A stretch of DNA of 64,000 nt from Hoplostethus atlanticus (lineage: Eukaryota > Chordata > Actinopteri > Trachichthyiformes > Trachichthyidae). This document shows, piece by piece, positions 32,254 through 43,593 of this stretch (positions within the stretch are counted from its first letter, which is position 1; each line of letters begins with the position of its first letter). The notes under the pieces were generated by a model. The model was not told where the DNA came from. It searched no databases and was given only the letters and a program-made list of their open reading frames with translations. A program made the position numbers and the translations under genes. The stretch covers positions 1,178,001-1,242,000 of the forward strand of contig JAXDDX010000062.1 of assembly GCA_034670405.1 (NCBI GenBank), given 5' to 3'.

Positions 32254-35200
32254 ATGGACCAACACTTCACTGATCACCATCAGTACCCCCCATATGGTCA
32301 AGCCAACCAGGACAGTATCGCCAGCTTGCCCCCAGGGAAGAGACAGGTGATGGAGAAGTTTTTCACGCCCATTCACAGCCCCCCTATCCAGGACGAGACC
32401 AAGCCACGGAAGCACCATCATCATGATCATCAACAACATCCTCACCATCGTCACCACATTCACTATCACCAAGACGCCGAGTCACACAGGTAGTATGGTT
32501 CATTGAAATTTTCCAGATTTAGATTCATAAGGGGAGAGGTGTTAGGAAATAAAAGTCAAGCACAAAAGTCTTAGCATTTTACAAAGAAGGCATCCTAATA
32601 ATGTAACCCATTTTCTGAAATAAAATACATAGATACAGGTATGGGTTATAAAATGTACACAGTGTCATGGCTCCACAGATGAATGGATGTGTAGACACAT
32701 TTATGGTATTCAACCTCACCTGTCTTTGTGTTGCAGCTACACAAAGTTAGATGACAATGACAGAAACTCAGATGAAAGCCATGGACACCACCACCATCAT
32801 CAACACGGTTACCATCTCCATGATGACCACCATGACCACCACCAACACGATCATCACCATCCTCAGCAACCTCACCATGGCGAGGAAGACGAGATGCTCT
32901 ACAACCACCACACATCTGTAACTGTCTCAAGGGCCTCCTCCTCCCTCTCTTCTTCATCCTCTTCTGCCTCCTCTTCTCCCTCCTCCTGGTACACGGAGGC
33001 GAGCACAAACAATCCCCTCTCTATTCGTCATACTGAGCGGCCACAGCATTCCCTGTCCTGCTCCAACATCCTAGAGGTACGTGGAGGTTTCCAGGAGGAC
33101 GATGGCAGCGAGCCCATAGTCTTTGCTACCATCAAACATGGCAACCCTCTGCACCGGGGCCACAGCTGCAGTGACAAAGACCTACTGCAGACTAATGACA
33201 ACAAGCTTGGAGGGGGACAGTGCAGGGCATCTCACCTGGACTATGGACCTCTCTATAAGACGACTAGCTTGAGCCGAAGCCTGGCTTTCAGTGAGGAGGA
33301 CATTCTTCTTGGGGTCTCTGGGGGTCCCAAGAGGGCAGTGTCCTCCAGCCAGTTACCTGGTAAGGGGATCCTCAAAAACAGGGAGCCTCATGTAGACATT
33401 CGCAAGGCTAAGTCGATGGAGGTGCTGTCACCAAGAGTGGATAAAGAACAAGGCCAGAGTGGAGAAAAGGTGAAAAGGATTACACAAGCTGAGATAAAGA
33501 CAGCTCAGGAGAATTTTGTGCAGGGGAAGTTGCAGTTCTCAGCCTTCCTGGACGAGATTACAAAACAGGTTATAAGTCCATCCCACCTTAGCATCTTGGG
33601 GGTGAACAATCTTAAAAGTACTGGGAAGACCTCAGTCCCAGCCCCAGCCCCAGCCCCAGCCCCAGCCCCAGCCCCAGCCCAGCCCAGTCCCAACCCAAGC
33701 CCAAGCCCAAGCCCAAGCCCAAGCCCAAGCCCAAGCCCAAGCCCAAGCCCAAGCCCAAGCCCAAACCCAAGCCAAGCCTCAGCTGCCCCCCAAGAAGCAC
33801 AGAGAGAGTTCAGGGGAGGAGAGGGAGCAACATCCTAAACAGCACAGCAGACAAGAGAAAGCAGCTCGCAGCAACCCTCGGTCACACTCTCAGAAACACT
33901 CCAATCAAGACAACCTGATCTCGTATGCGGCTAGGAACCACCATGGTAGCCCTCCGCTTCATCACTACCCCCAAGGGACTGGCCACCACACTCATCATGG
34001 GGGCAGCCGTAAAGACAGGAAGTCATCTCCGACTCAGGGTCCTGTGGCGAGGGACAGATATGGCAGATGTGGCTCTCACCTCACCGATGGGACCAACACC
34101 AGCCCTGAAACCGTCCAGCCCAAACCCCGCCACCACCACAAACAGTGGCTTGCCACCTCCGACAGCTCACTTCCACATCCCCAGCACTTCCCTCAGCACC
34201 AACCCCACCAGGGACACCCCGGCCCTGGGCACCGAGGGCCAGCCAACTCGCCCCCATCCCCGGCCCTGGCTTCAGGACCGGGCCTTGAATGTGAGTCACC
34301 CTCTAGTAAGTCAGATTCATCCAGGACCAGAGACACAGCCTCCACGGCCACCAGTCAGAAACTCAGAGCAGAGTGGCCGACACCATTCATGGGCCTCGTA
34401 CATGGGATACCCTAAACACAGGGTGAGTTCATTACCAGACACCCATCATTTAAGATCATTTTCTTGGTATTTCTGCTGTATTTGACAGACTACAGAGACA
34501 AGGGAGACGACAGCTGTCAAAAGCCATGAGTCAAAACTGAAACAACTTTACAAGTACAGTGTATATGCCTTAGATAGGTATATAGAATCCAGAATATAAA
34601 CCATGCCTATATTCTAAATAAGTTAGACTGTTTTATCATGAGTCATACTCCTGAAAAACAAAATGAATCGTGGGTTTCAATGCAAAGTGAGTCAGCTTTC
34701 AAGCTCACAAAGCACTGCATAGAGGGGAGAATATCTCTTTAGCCACAGAGAGTGAGCATGACAAATGGAAATAGTGCATTGCTCCTCTCTAGCAGAGGCT
34801 GTGTGGCTGAGTCACAGGCTCTGTGGGACGTGCCAAACGCCTCTATACATGCAAGCTGAGTCATACTTCAGCTATGCAGCACAGGACAGGTCTTGTGCTG
34901 CATAGCTGAAGTATGAAGCTAAACTGAAACTATTTGATCTAATTTAAATTACACAACTGGTTCATCTTATGGCTCTGCTTAGAGCCACTGTGTCCTCTGT
35001 GGATCCCCAGAGAGAGACAATAATACACCTCCACAGATGGCAAGTTAAATCTCTGTACCAAACACTTGTAGCCATGCCAGCCAGACAAACTGTGCAAAAG
35101 GAGTGAGTTGGTTGGTTAATGTTCGTTGGCTAGTGTCACGTAGCTCTTACATAAGTATCTGCTCAAGCTCACATTACATAACGTTTTGCCCTTATCCATG

Positions 35201-37591
35201 TGATCGCTGTGTAGGATTTGTTCTTATTTGGTTTGCCTAGTTAAATTAAGGTTCAGTTAAGCAAAACATCTGCCATACAGATAGTGTTGCTCTGGTTGTG
35301 TGTCTGCTACTGTAGGACACACACACACGCAAAGGGGTAAATCCTTGTTGCCTCCAATGTATTATTAGCTTTACATGACCAATCGATTGCATTAGACTCT
35401 GGGAGCAGTTCTGCCATAACTCAATAGTCAGTTCAATCTGTTATGTCCTCATTGTTACTGTGTATTGTTCTCTATACCGCTCTATCAGTCTGTGTGATTT
35501 TCCACCCTGCGCTTAGCCTGGATCCATTCCTGACATCAGAGTGGATTAGCATCACTCATGTCAAGAATATTACTTTTAAAGGAAAACACCAAGGTTGCTC
35601 ATTTTTGGCTATTTTGCATTATCCACTCGCCATTTCCCTTTACATGGCTCTCTTGAGCATTCACATTCACTAAAACATAATTTTCTGTTATGGTCAGGGT
35701 CTGTAAAAACATGTGATGATAATTTGATTGATGACGTAGAACATTTGATTCTTTAGGTTGATTTGTTTAAAAGGACTCTACTGTCCTCAGTTACCTCATA
35801 CTGTATCTCCTGACATTATAGCATTGTTCACCTTCCCGTTATCCTTCTTTTGTCATCTTTCTAGGACACACTGTGTGATGTTGACCAACTCCAGTAAGTG
35901 TGTATTACACTTCCTCCTTCTGCTCTCTCTACATTTCTATACATCTTTTCAAACATTTCTCTCTCTGCCTCATTCTGTTGTTTTTCTCACATTGTCCTTT
36001 ATCCAGCTCTTTGTCTCCTCCTGCCTCCATCTCTATCTCTCACCTTCTCCCCTCCCCCACACTCTCTCTCTCTCTTTCCCTCCCCCCACTGCATGGAGAA
36101 CATACTTTGTATTGTGATAGGTCACACTAATGCGTATCGTCTCTCTCTCCACTCCTGTTTTAACTGTTTAAATGGTAGATGTGGTTGGTTGATATTGATG
36201 TGGTAGCATCAATATCTAATATCATCGAGTATCTTCCTGGTACAAATCGAACAAACCTCTCATGACAGGGCTTGGAAGATGATGAATACAGATGTAGAAT
36301 GGAAAAAAATGGAGAGAGAAAACCCATTAAAGGAGTATTCAAACTGGATTCCAGCTTGCTAATATGTTAGCATAGCATTGTGAGCATTGTGAGATTGTAA
36401 CAACAGTTCTCCTGTTGTTACAATCTCACAATCAGAAAGAAAATAGGCCCTGGTCTCCATTATATGGTATAAATGCATCTTGTGACAAAACTCCAACTCT
36501 CATCATTCCTTTGTGTACAGGGCCTTGCAGGAGGAGAATGCTGGACCTTCACCAGAGCTTGCTGCAGACGGTGGTGTGCATCGAGAGCCTGGAGACAGAG
36601 TTACAGAGGACCAGGGAAGAGCTTAGCCATGTGAAGGAGAAGTATAAAAGGTTCGGGATCATCAATAAGAACAATTTCTTATATGACACGATGGATTAGT
36701 GCTGCTTATACAGACAGAATCTATGACACATATGCACAAGTAAATACTGAGTATTACAAGGGACTGAGAATATGCTGGTGAAACGTCTCTCTCACATGGA
36801 ACATGATGATGTAATGGTGACCATGGTGGTGGGAGTGCACTGACCCATGCACTCATATTGCCTCCAAAGCCACTTCAATTCGTATCCCCTGGTCAGAAAT
36901 CAATAGAGTCAAACTATGGCTGTGTATAACAGTCTATAGATTAATTGATTCATGGAACATTCTGGATACACGATAGCAAAGGCTGCACATTTCCTCCTGT
37001 GCATTCCTGTGTGTCATGGCTCTGCAGTGACCCATTTTCCCTGGCCATCTGGCTCGGGTTGAACAGAGAGGGATTCAAGACATCTGGCCTGTCCCTTCAC
37101 ACTCTCCTGTGAGACTCTTTGTTTTAACTCAGGCCCCTGTCAGGCCTGTTTTCCCACCCACCAACTGTTGCTGCCTGCTAGGCAGATTCCATACGTTGTT
37201 TAACAGGCTGCAGGAACTGGACGGTCAGACTGACCTCCGTTTTGGTGTCAGAGGTTTTATACACACACAGTTTCTAGTTTCCATTTGACTTGACAAACCA
37301 GTGCTTCTAGCTCTAAATATAGAAAATGACATGGCTGTAAAGTGGCTGGTGTAGAAATAATTTCATATTCATCACGCACATTTTATGGGTGTCTCCTGCT
37401 TGTCTCATTATAGCTGTCTGGACATGCACACGGGGCCCAGACAGGCCAATCATCTGTTGGGGGAGCACCTGCACACAGTGGTGAGAAAACCAGCATGGAG
37501 AAAGAGATGAAGGCTAGCCAGAGACACAATATTATGAGCAGGGTTCTGCATTCACAGCCCACTAGCTATTTTCATGTTTACATCCACCCGA

Positions 37592-37642
<51 letters not shown>

Positions 37643-39096
37643 CAGAGAACCAGAGCACTGAGAGGAAGTACGTGTTAAACTGTATGGCCCAGCTGAACTC
37701 AGAGCTGGAGGAAGCCCACAGGACTATTGCCGCCCTGGAGAACATCAATGTGAGTACAGCGCCATCTGCTGGCTGGGGCCACATCAGGAGGCATACATAC
37801 ACAAGCACACACAGACACAACAGCGAAGCATACACACAAGTGCACACACACACACTCATGCAAGCACACACACAAAAATGTTTTCCCGAAACATTATTGG
37901 AATTGATTGTTTAATCTGGCTTGAACAGCCACCCTTGTTAGGTTTGTCATTTCAATCGTTGAGATCTAATAATATGAAACCACATTACTGTGTGTCTATA
38001 TTTTGGAAAGAAATGCGTCTCTTGTGACTGCATTCATTTAAATCTGTGCCTGCAAGACTTGTGTACTGCTTCTCCTACACACATCTCTGCATTGTTTATG
38101 GGTTGTGGCTGGATTGTAATCAAACTAACATTCTGATTTCAGTTCGAGCCTGATCACATTCAAGTCAGGTCTGGATGATCAAATAGCAGTCAGAGTGAAA
38201 TCCAATTTCTGTGCATTCAGAATGGTCTCCTAATGTGTTGTAGCATAACAAAAGTTGTATCCACAAGAGTCGACTAACTGGGCTGACCATTATTTTGAAA
38301 CAGTTCAAATGGGCTGAGGTTTGGGAGTGACATGTCCACTGCACAAAAGCCTTAGCCACCCTTCACCCTTTCTTCTGCCTTAAACAATGACTTTGTTTAT
38401 GTTTGGTTGGAGTAAATGTCTTTGTGTTTGACGTCTCTCCCCAGGTGCCAGTTGTCATAAAGGAGTTACTGGAAAAACACTTTGACTCTGCTGAAGCCAT
38501 CCAGACATTTCTGAAGACTGCTACTCCAATCAGCCATTATGCAACCTCTCCTCAAGCAGACAACCAATCCCATGCTCCCAAAGTGGAGGCGGTGCCACGT
38601 GATTGGTTGAAGGAATCAGACGCAGGATCCACACAATGTCAGAGCATTCATGCCATGGAAACAAGATGCATCTACAACAGGAGGTGGAGACCAGATCTCA
38701 GACCAGCATGAGTCCAGTCCCAGCCCACCCTTCTCTGTAGCTGAAATTAGCACAGCTATCTATAAGAAAATAGCTGCCGGCTATGCTGCCAGTCCCAGGC
38801 CTCTCCATCCCCAACTCCAACAGCACCCTTCCCTGGGCACTAACCACACTGACACCCCTCATAACCTCCACCAGGCCTGCATGGTTTGTGATGGTCGGGG
38901 TGGCGTGGGAGGGATAAGGGCAGCTGAGGTAGAGCAGGGTGTCAGGGATGTGACCTCTCTGTCAGCCCAGCGGATCCTGGATGATTTCATGCACCAGCTG
39001 CACCCCCATACAAAGGCAGGTGGAGAGAAGGAGCAGCAGGGTGGGCAGGAGTGGGTGGGAGGGCCAGGAGAAGAGACAGGGAGAATGGCCGAATGA
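32254..39096 (+). CDS. Unrecognised His-rich, Ser/Pro-rich coiled-coil protein gene with frame breaks
   Basis: I cannot name this gene. Seven coding exons have consistent splice sites: 32254-32489, 32737-34422, 35865-35893, 36521-36650, 37414-37480, 37642-37749 and 38445-39096. The start ATG at 32254 has a good context (gccATGG); an in-frame ATG lies upstream at 32170. The N-terminal half has His-rich clusters (HHHHDHQQHPHHRHH; DDHHDHHQHDHHH), a Ser run, and ITQAEIKTAQENFVQGKLQF. A PAPA/PSPS repeat follows. Exons 4-7 encode a coiled coil (LLQTVVCIESLETELQRT; LNSELEEAHRTIAALENIN) and IKELLEKHFDSAEAIQTFL. Frame changes are needed in the repeat (about 33640-33775), before 34380, at about 36537 and at about 38600-38690, each of one extra base. 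It could be a real gene with sequence errors or a decaying one. The layout is faintly like TJAP1/BEGAIN scaffold proteins, too weakly to name it. Confidence 0.6.
33636..33776 (+). repeat. Hexanucleotide tract encoding PAPA/PSPS
   Basis: About seven GCCCCA-type units grade into about fourteen CCAAGC units. In the upstream frame they read Pro-Ala then Pro-Ser dipeptides. Downstream homologous-looking sequence (PPKKHRESSGEEREQHP) is in the next frame, so a frame change lies inside or just after the tract. Confidence 0.9.
34423..35864 (+). other. Intron 2 of the unnamed gene
   Basis: Bounded by a GTGAGT donor at 34423 and a CTAG acceptor before 35865. It contains a perfect 22-bp hairpin at 34862-34915, listed separately, and a short CA run at about 35318-35328. 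No exon-like sequence is seen otherwise. Confidence 0.5.
34862..34915. repeat. Perfect 22-bp inverted repeat with 10-nt loop
   Basis: Arms 34862-34883 and 34894-34915 are exact reverse complements around a ten-base loop. It lies in an intron of the unnamed plus-strand gene and is the same kind of structure as at 342-389 and 36386-36432. Confidence 0.87.
36386..36432. repeat. Perfect 21-bp inverted repeat with 5-nt loop
   Basis: Arms 36386-36406 and 36412-36432 are exact reverse complements around five bases. It lies in the intron before exon 4 of the unnamed gene, about 90 bases upstream of the acceptor, so it could fold in the pre-mRNA. Confidence 0.87.
37595..37638. repeat. (GT)n microsatellite abutting a splice acceptor
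   Basis: About 22 GT units ending in the CAG acceptor of the exon at 37642. The GU repeat replaces the usual polypyrimidine tract of this 3' splice site. Confidence 0.95.
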
Positions 39097-39136
39097 AAAG
39101 AGGTGTAACCCAACCTGCATGACAATAAATATACAC

Positions 39137-39167
<31 letters not shown>

Positions 39168-40003
39168 TATGTGGAAAGCAATTCCTGCTAAAAGCAAATA
39201 AAATATAGAGCAGTGAGAACATCAATAAATAAACAGAGCAATTAAATAATGAAAGATTTTAAAAATTGAGTGTTAATTATTAAAGAAGATAAATAGAATT
39301 AATTTCTATGTATGCTTTTAAAAATGTCTTTTCATTTAAGTGCTAATTTTACTAACATTTTTTCATTTACTTTCTCTTTTTTACTGTCACCATTCCTGAC
39401 CCAAAAGAACCCCAAAACAAAGCGTGTTGATCACATCAAGTGGCATCAGTCACTGTTACCACTGGTTGAATAAGATGGAGGGCATCATTAACCTGTCAGT
39501 AGCAGAACACCGCCTCTGCGTTGTGATTAATGAGCCTCCAGCGTGGAGAGAGATGGAAAACAAGACATCCCATATTCACTGTGGTCATTGAAATGAAATT
39601 GATGTGATCATCATCATGAGTCAAGATATGAAATGCAATTTGTGATAGTCTCGCACTTCATTATAGTCTTTTTTTTGACAAAACATGGCCCTTTAACCAA
39701 TATATTTATTAATGTTTTTGGCAGAAACATCTTTCTGTTCCTGTACTGTGTAGAAGTCAAGGTTTCTAAAACTATGAGACACCCAAGGAATTGTGTTCAT
39801 CAAATACAGAAGAAAAGGAGAATTTCTTTCCAAACTCGATACCGTCACTGCGCTACCTCAGCTAATTCAAAAGTGCCCTCTTGAGCTAGACAAGGTATGT
39901 TACTGCCACCAGAGGAGTGAATTTAACAACCTCTTCAACTCCATTACAGTGATTTGATACACCCTTACCTCTTAAAGGGACATACATCACTTTAACAGAG
40001 CGT

Positions 40004-40069
<66 letters not shown>

Positions 40070-42500
40070 CAATATTCAGAGGTCACGAACAGTCAACCTC
40101 CAACATTAGCCCAATAATCTAAGTCAACATCAGTGGAAATACATCTTTCTTTCAAATTTTGTCATTGATACTTTCAAATAAGCAAAATTACCCCTTGACA
40201 CAGAACACAGACACAATATTATCTGTGTTTCCTCAGCATTGTTCATGTTTTAGAAGCATGCCTTTTGAACTACTTTTTCAAAACTGGAAGCAGATGAGTG
40301 ACCGATATCCAAAAGTTTAACTTCGGTGGTAGAAATCTGATATCTGATATTAACGTACATGCAGAGATGTATGGGTTGTAAATGTTGATAAGCTCTATGT
40401 GAATGTATATATTAAGGCATAACATGTGCTGGCACTTCTCTTCTGAAATCGAAGGATTCCTCATTAGATGCCGATAGTAGGAAAAGTGTATAAAAAGTCA
40501 TGTGATGTAAAGGTGTAATCCTGTGTAGGTGCTGTATCAAAATCAGGATAGAGTAACTAGAGACATTATGTTGTATTATGTGTGTCTATATTTTAATCTG
40601 TATAAAACTCCAACCCTCATTTACTTGTACTCGTCTGCATTATGCAACCAAATCTAATCCAAATCAACTCAGTGTGTAACTGTTCCACCACCTATTGATG
40701 CCAATAAAAATACTAATATTAAGCTTGCAGAAGTCTGTTCATTGTTCTTCATTTCTCATTCTGGCTTCATGTTATTACTGATTCTTTGTGGGGGGGTTTA
40801 ATTAATGTTCCTTAATCTTTATAAAAACAAACAACATGACAGTACACAATGTTACAGTTTATTGATTGATGTATAAAATGAACAATGAGTTCATGAATAG
40901 TCCATTTCCAACATTAGCTGCCTCAATACTATAGTCATATTACAGCTTATTTTGTATACCATGAAGTAAGAGTAAATACTATGTGCTTCTTAAACGCTAA
41001 ATTCATACAGCATTCAATAATTTTGTCTACTAGTTTGTATTTTTACAACACATACATGAGGATACAAAAATAAGAATATAAGCATTTAACAATTTCTCAG
41101 GAAAACCTCGTTGAAGGATTTGACATCAGTGAAAAATGTTTTGATGCAGAGAGGATCAAAACAATGCGGCAGTATTAAAGATGCGTTGTTTGCTGTTTGT
41201 CCTTTACAATGATACACTAATGTCAAGCAAGCCCAGATTTGCTTAAAGCCACTTGTTAATATATACTTTTAAACACCCATCTCTTTCTCTTCCCATAACA
41301 GGAAGAGAAAGATGTGTAGTGTAATGCACCTTCTGATGCTGAAAACCGAATTGAACTGGATGATGTTGGTGTAAAAGAACAATAATATATGATTTGGACA
41401 CATTGAATCACTGGGACTGAGGGTGGTGTAATGATGTCATGCGTGTTTCACTGTGGGGGTTTGTAGGGGTGGCAAGCTGAAACAGAGGACCGCCCTCTGT
41501 GGGATGTATTGACCCCTGAACCAATCCACTGCATCCTTTGTAAAAATAGCAGGAGGGGAGCTCCTTCTGACAACCGGTCCTGGCTTTCTTTGGAGTGTTT
41601 CGAGACCCGGCAGCATGGTAACGCGAGACTGGCCTCAACCTAACTATAGCCCTCTCTCTGACTCAAGCTGTCATAAATACTTATCATAACAGTGTAATCC
41701 CCCCCCCCCCTCGCTGTATCACTCTGCATTCATAATCCCCTACAAGTGTGAAATCTCTTCCCCATCGTATTACTTTCACTTTACATGAACTTTACCTCAC
41801 CCACTTTCACAGAATCCCTGTTGCACAGAGGGAGACAGAGCCAGACAGTTACCCGGCCAGAGATACTGTGATAAACACGACTTCATTCACATTTCCGGTT
41901 GTTCGGTCAAGTGTTGCTTCATTGTAATGGTACAAGAGCTTTGGCAAGTAAAATGACTAGTTAGTTGGGGTCAGGTTAGGCAAGGAAAGGAGTGGTTACA
42001 GTTAGGGCTGGATGTTGGTAATGCTTAGAAAACATTTAGGCAAGAACACACAACAGAGAGAATTAAAGGTTTGAATTTGGGGTTATTATTAGACTAGTGT
42101 TAGCCAGACCTTTTGCCCATGGTTGGGTCAACATGGGACCTTTGGGTCTGTAGGCCATAGGCTCTCTCCACTTACTACCCAGCCTGGCCTTATTATACAA
42201 AGGTTACAGTTATTAGACAGTTACATGCCAACAGAAAATCAAATTCGCTTGTTGGTCTTCCCGTATTTCCATATTCCCATACTTCCAATTCTCATGATAT
42301 TCCGCCCCTTTAGCCCTGGCTAGCATTCTCTCTCACTTCCCCCATGACACTAGGAGGCAACATAGTCCCGCTACCTGCGCTGAGTGGTGTCAAAGTAAGT
42401 CCACCTGTTGTCATAAGAGTTCAATCTCTCTCAGACTTCGTGTCTATCAGAACAAGTTTGCTGATCAGACACTGGCCTGCTTTCCCATTGGCCCCTGGGC
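39097..42500 (+). other. 3' UTR of the unnamed gene and intergenic DNA
   Basis: The stop codon ends at 39096. AATAAA signals occur at 39124-39129, 39197-39202 and 40703-40708. A TA-rich tract (39138-39166) and a CA microsatellite lie in this stretch. No gene is seen from about 40.7 to 42.5 kb. Confidence 0.45.
40007..40067. repeat. (CA)n microsatellite
   Basis: About 30 uninterrupted CA units downstream of the unnamed gene. Confidence 0.97.
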
Positions 42501-43207
42501 TTTAATAGGATCCCAGGGACTCTGTTGGGGGGGGATTACGGCTCCCAACCCTTGACTTTGGCCAGTCTACGTGTTCCTCCAACCATGGGTGCAGCGGTTT
42601 AGGGGTGCCACCGCACATGCACAGACCCAGAGGGGCACCATCCGAAGACAACAACAACACATCAAGAGGAAGAAAGTGGGTTTTAACTTGCGGGGGGGGG
42701 GCTACAACGGTGTACCTCGTGACTTGAGGGAAAGCGTGCCATCTACGGGAAAAGGAATATCTCTTATCTACCATATTTCATACATCAACTATTTTCAGAT
42801 TGTTTCCTAAGGTACTACTGTACTGGATTGGATTAGAAAGAATCCTTTTTTGGAAAATTTCAACATCCAAGCGAAAAGTTTGTGGATTATCCTCTGAGGT
42901 CGACTGTCCTTCGCCATCTAAGGGATCTACCTGCTTATCCCCTCCACCTGGAACAACTTAGATGAGCTCAACCTGTTAATAACTCACCAAAGCAACAAGG
43001 GACAGGCCTGCTGTGACGACTGCATTCCCCGCCACGCCATCCACGCAACGACCGCAAAACCGTGTTTTACATGCAGCTGGCCGACTCTGGATTGACACTC
43101 CATCTTTGACCAGAATTCACCGAGCCCCTTCCTCTCGCTCTACCTTCCCCTTGAACGCTCTCTTTCTCTGTTCTTTGCCTGTGTTGAGTGGTGCATGGTA
43201 GTGAGCC
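42501..43207 (+). promoter_or_regulatory. rom1 promoter and 5' UTR region with a CRX/OTX core
   Basis: Directly upstream of the rom1 start codon. GGATTAG at 42830-42836 matches the CRX/OTX2 core (TAATCC on the other strand) that drives photoreceptor genes. The open frame through 42571-42810 has no family resemblance. The transcription start site was not determined. Confidence 0.4.
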
Positions 43208-43373
43208 ATGGCCCTGTTGAAGATGAAGTTCCCCCTCCAGAGGCGAGTGCGTCTGGCCCAGGGTCTGTGGCTGCTGTCCTGGTTGGCAGTGCTGTCCGGG
43301 GCCTTCATCTTCTGTCTGGGGGTTTACCTTAAGACAGAGCTGCTCCGTAGGGCTGAGGTAGAGAGGGCTGGCT

Positions 43374-43439
<66 letters not shown>

Positions 43440-43538
43440 CAATGTCTGTCTACTTAACTCGGAGGCCGAGCAGGGTTGAGGTCTAAAAACACTAGCATGA
43501 ACACCTATACACAAACATGGTTTTAGAGCTTATTAAAT

Positions 43539-43593
<55 letters not shown>

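Noticed and set aside
42571-42810. Open frame upstream of rom1
   Set aside because: No tetraspanin or other family similarity; it lies in the probable promoter/5' UTR.
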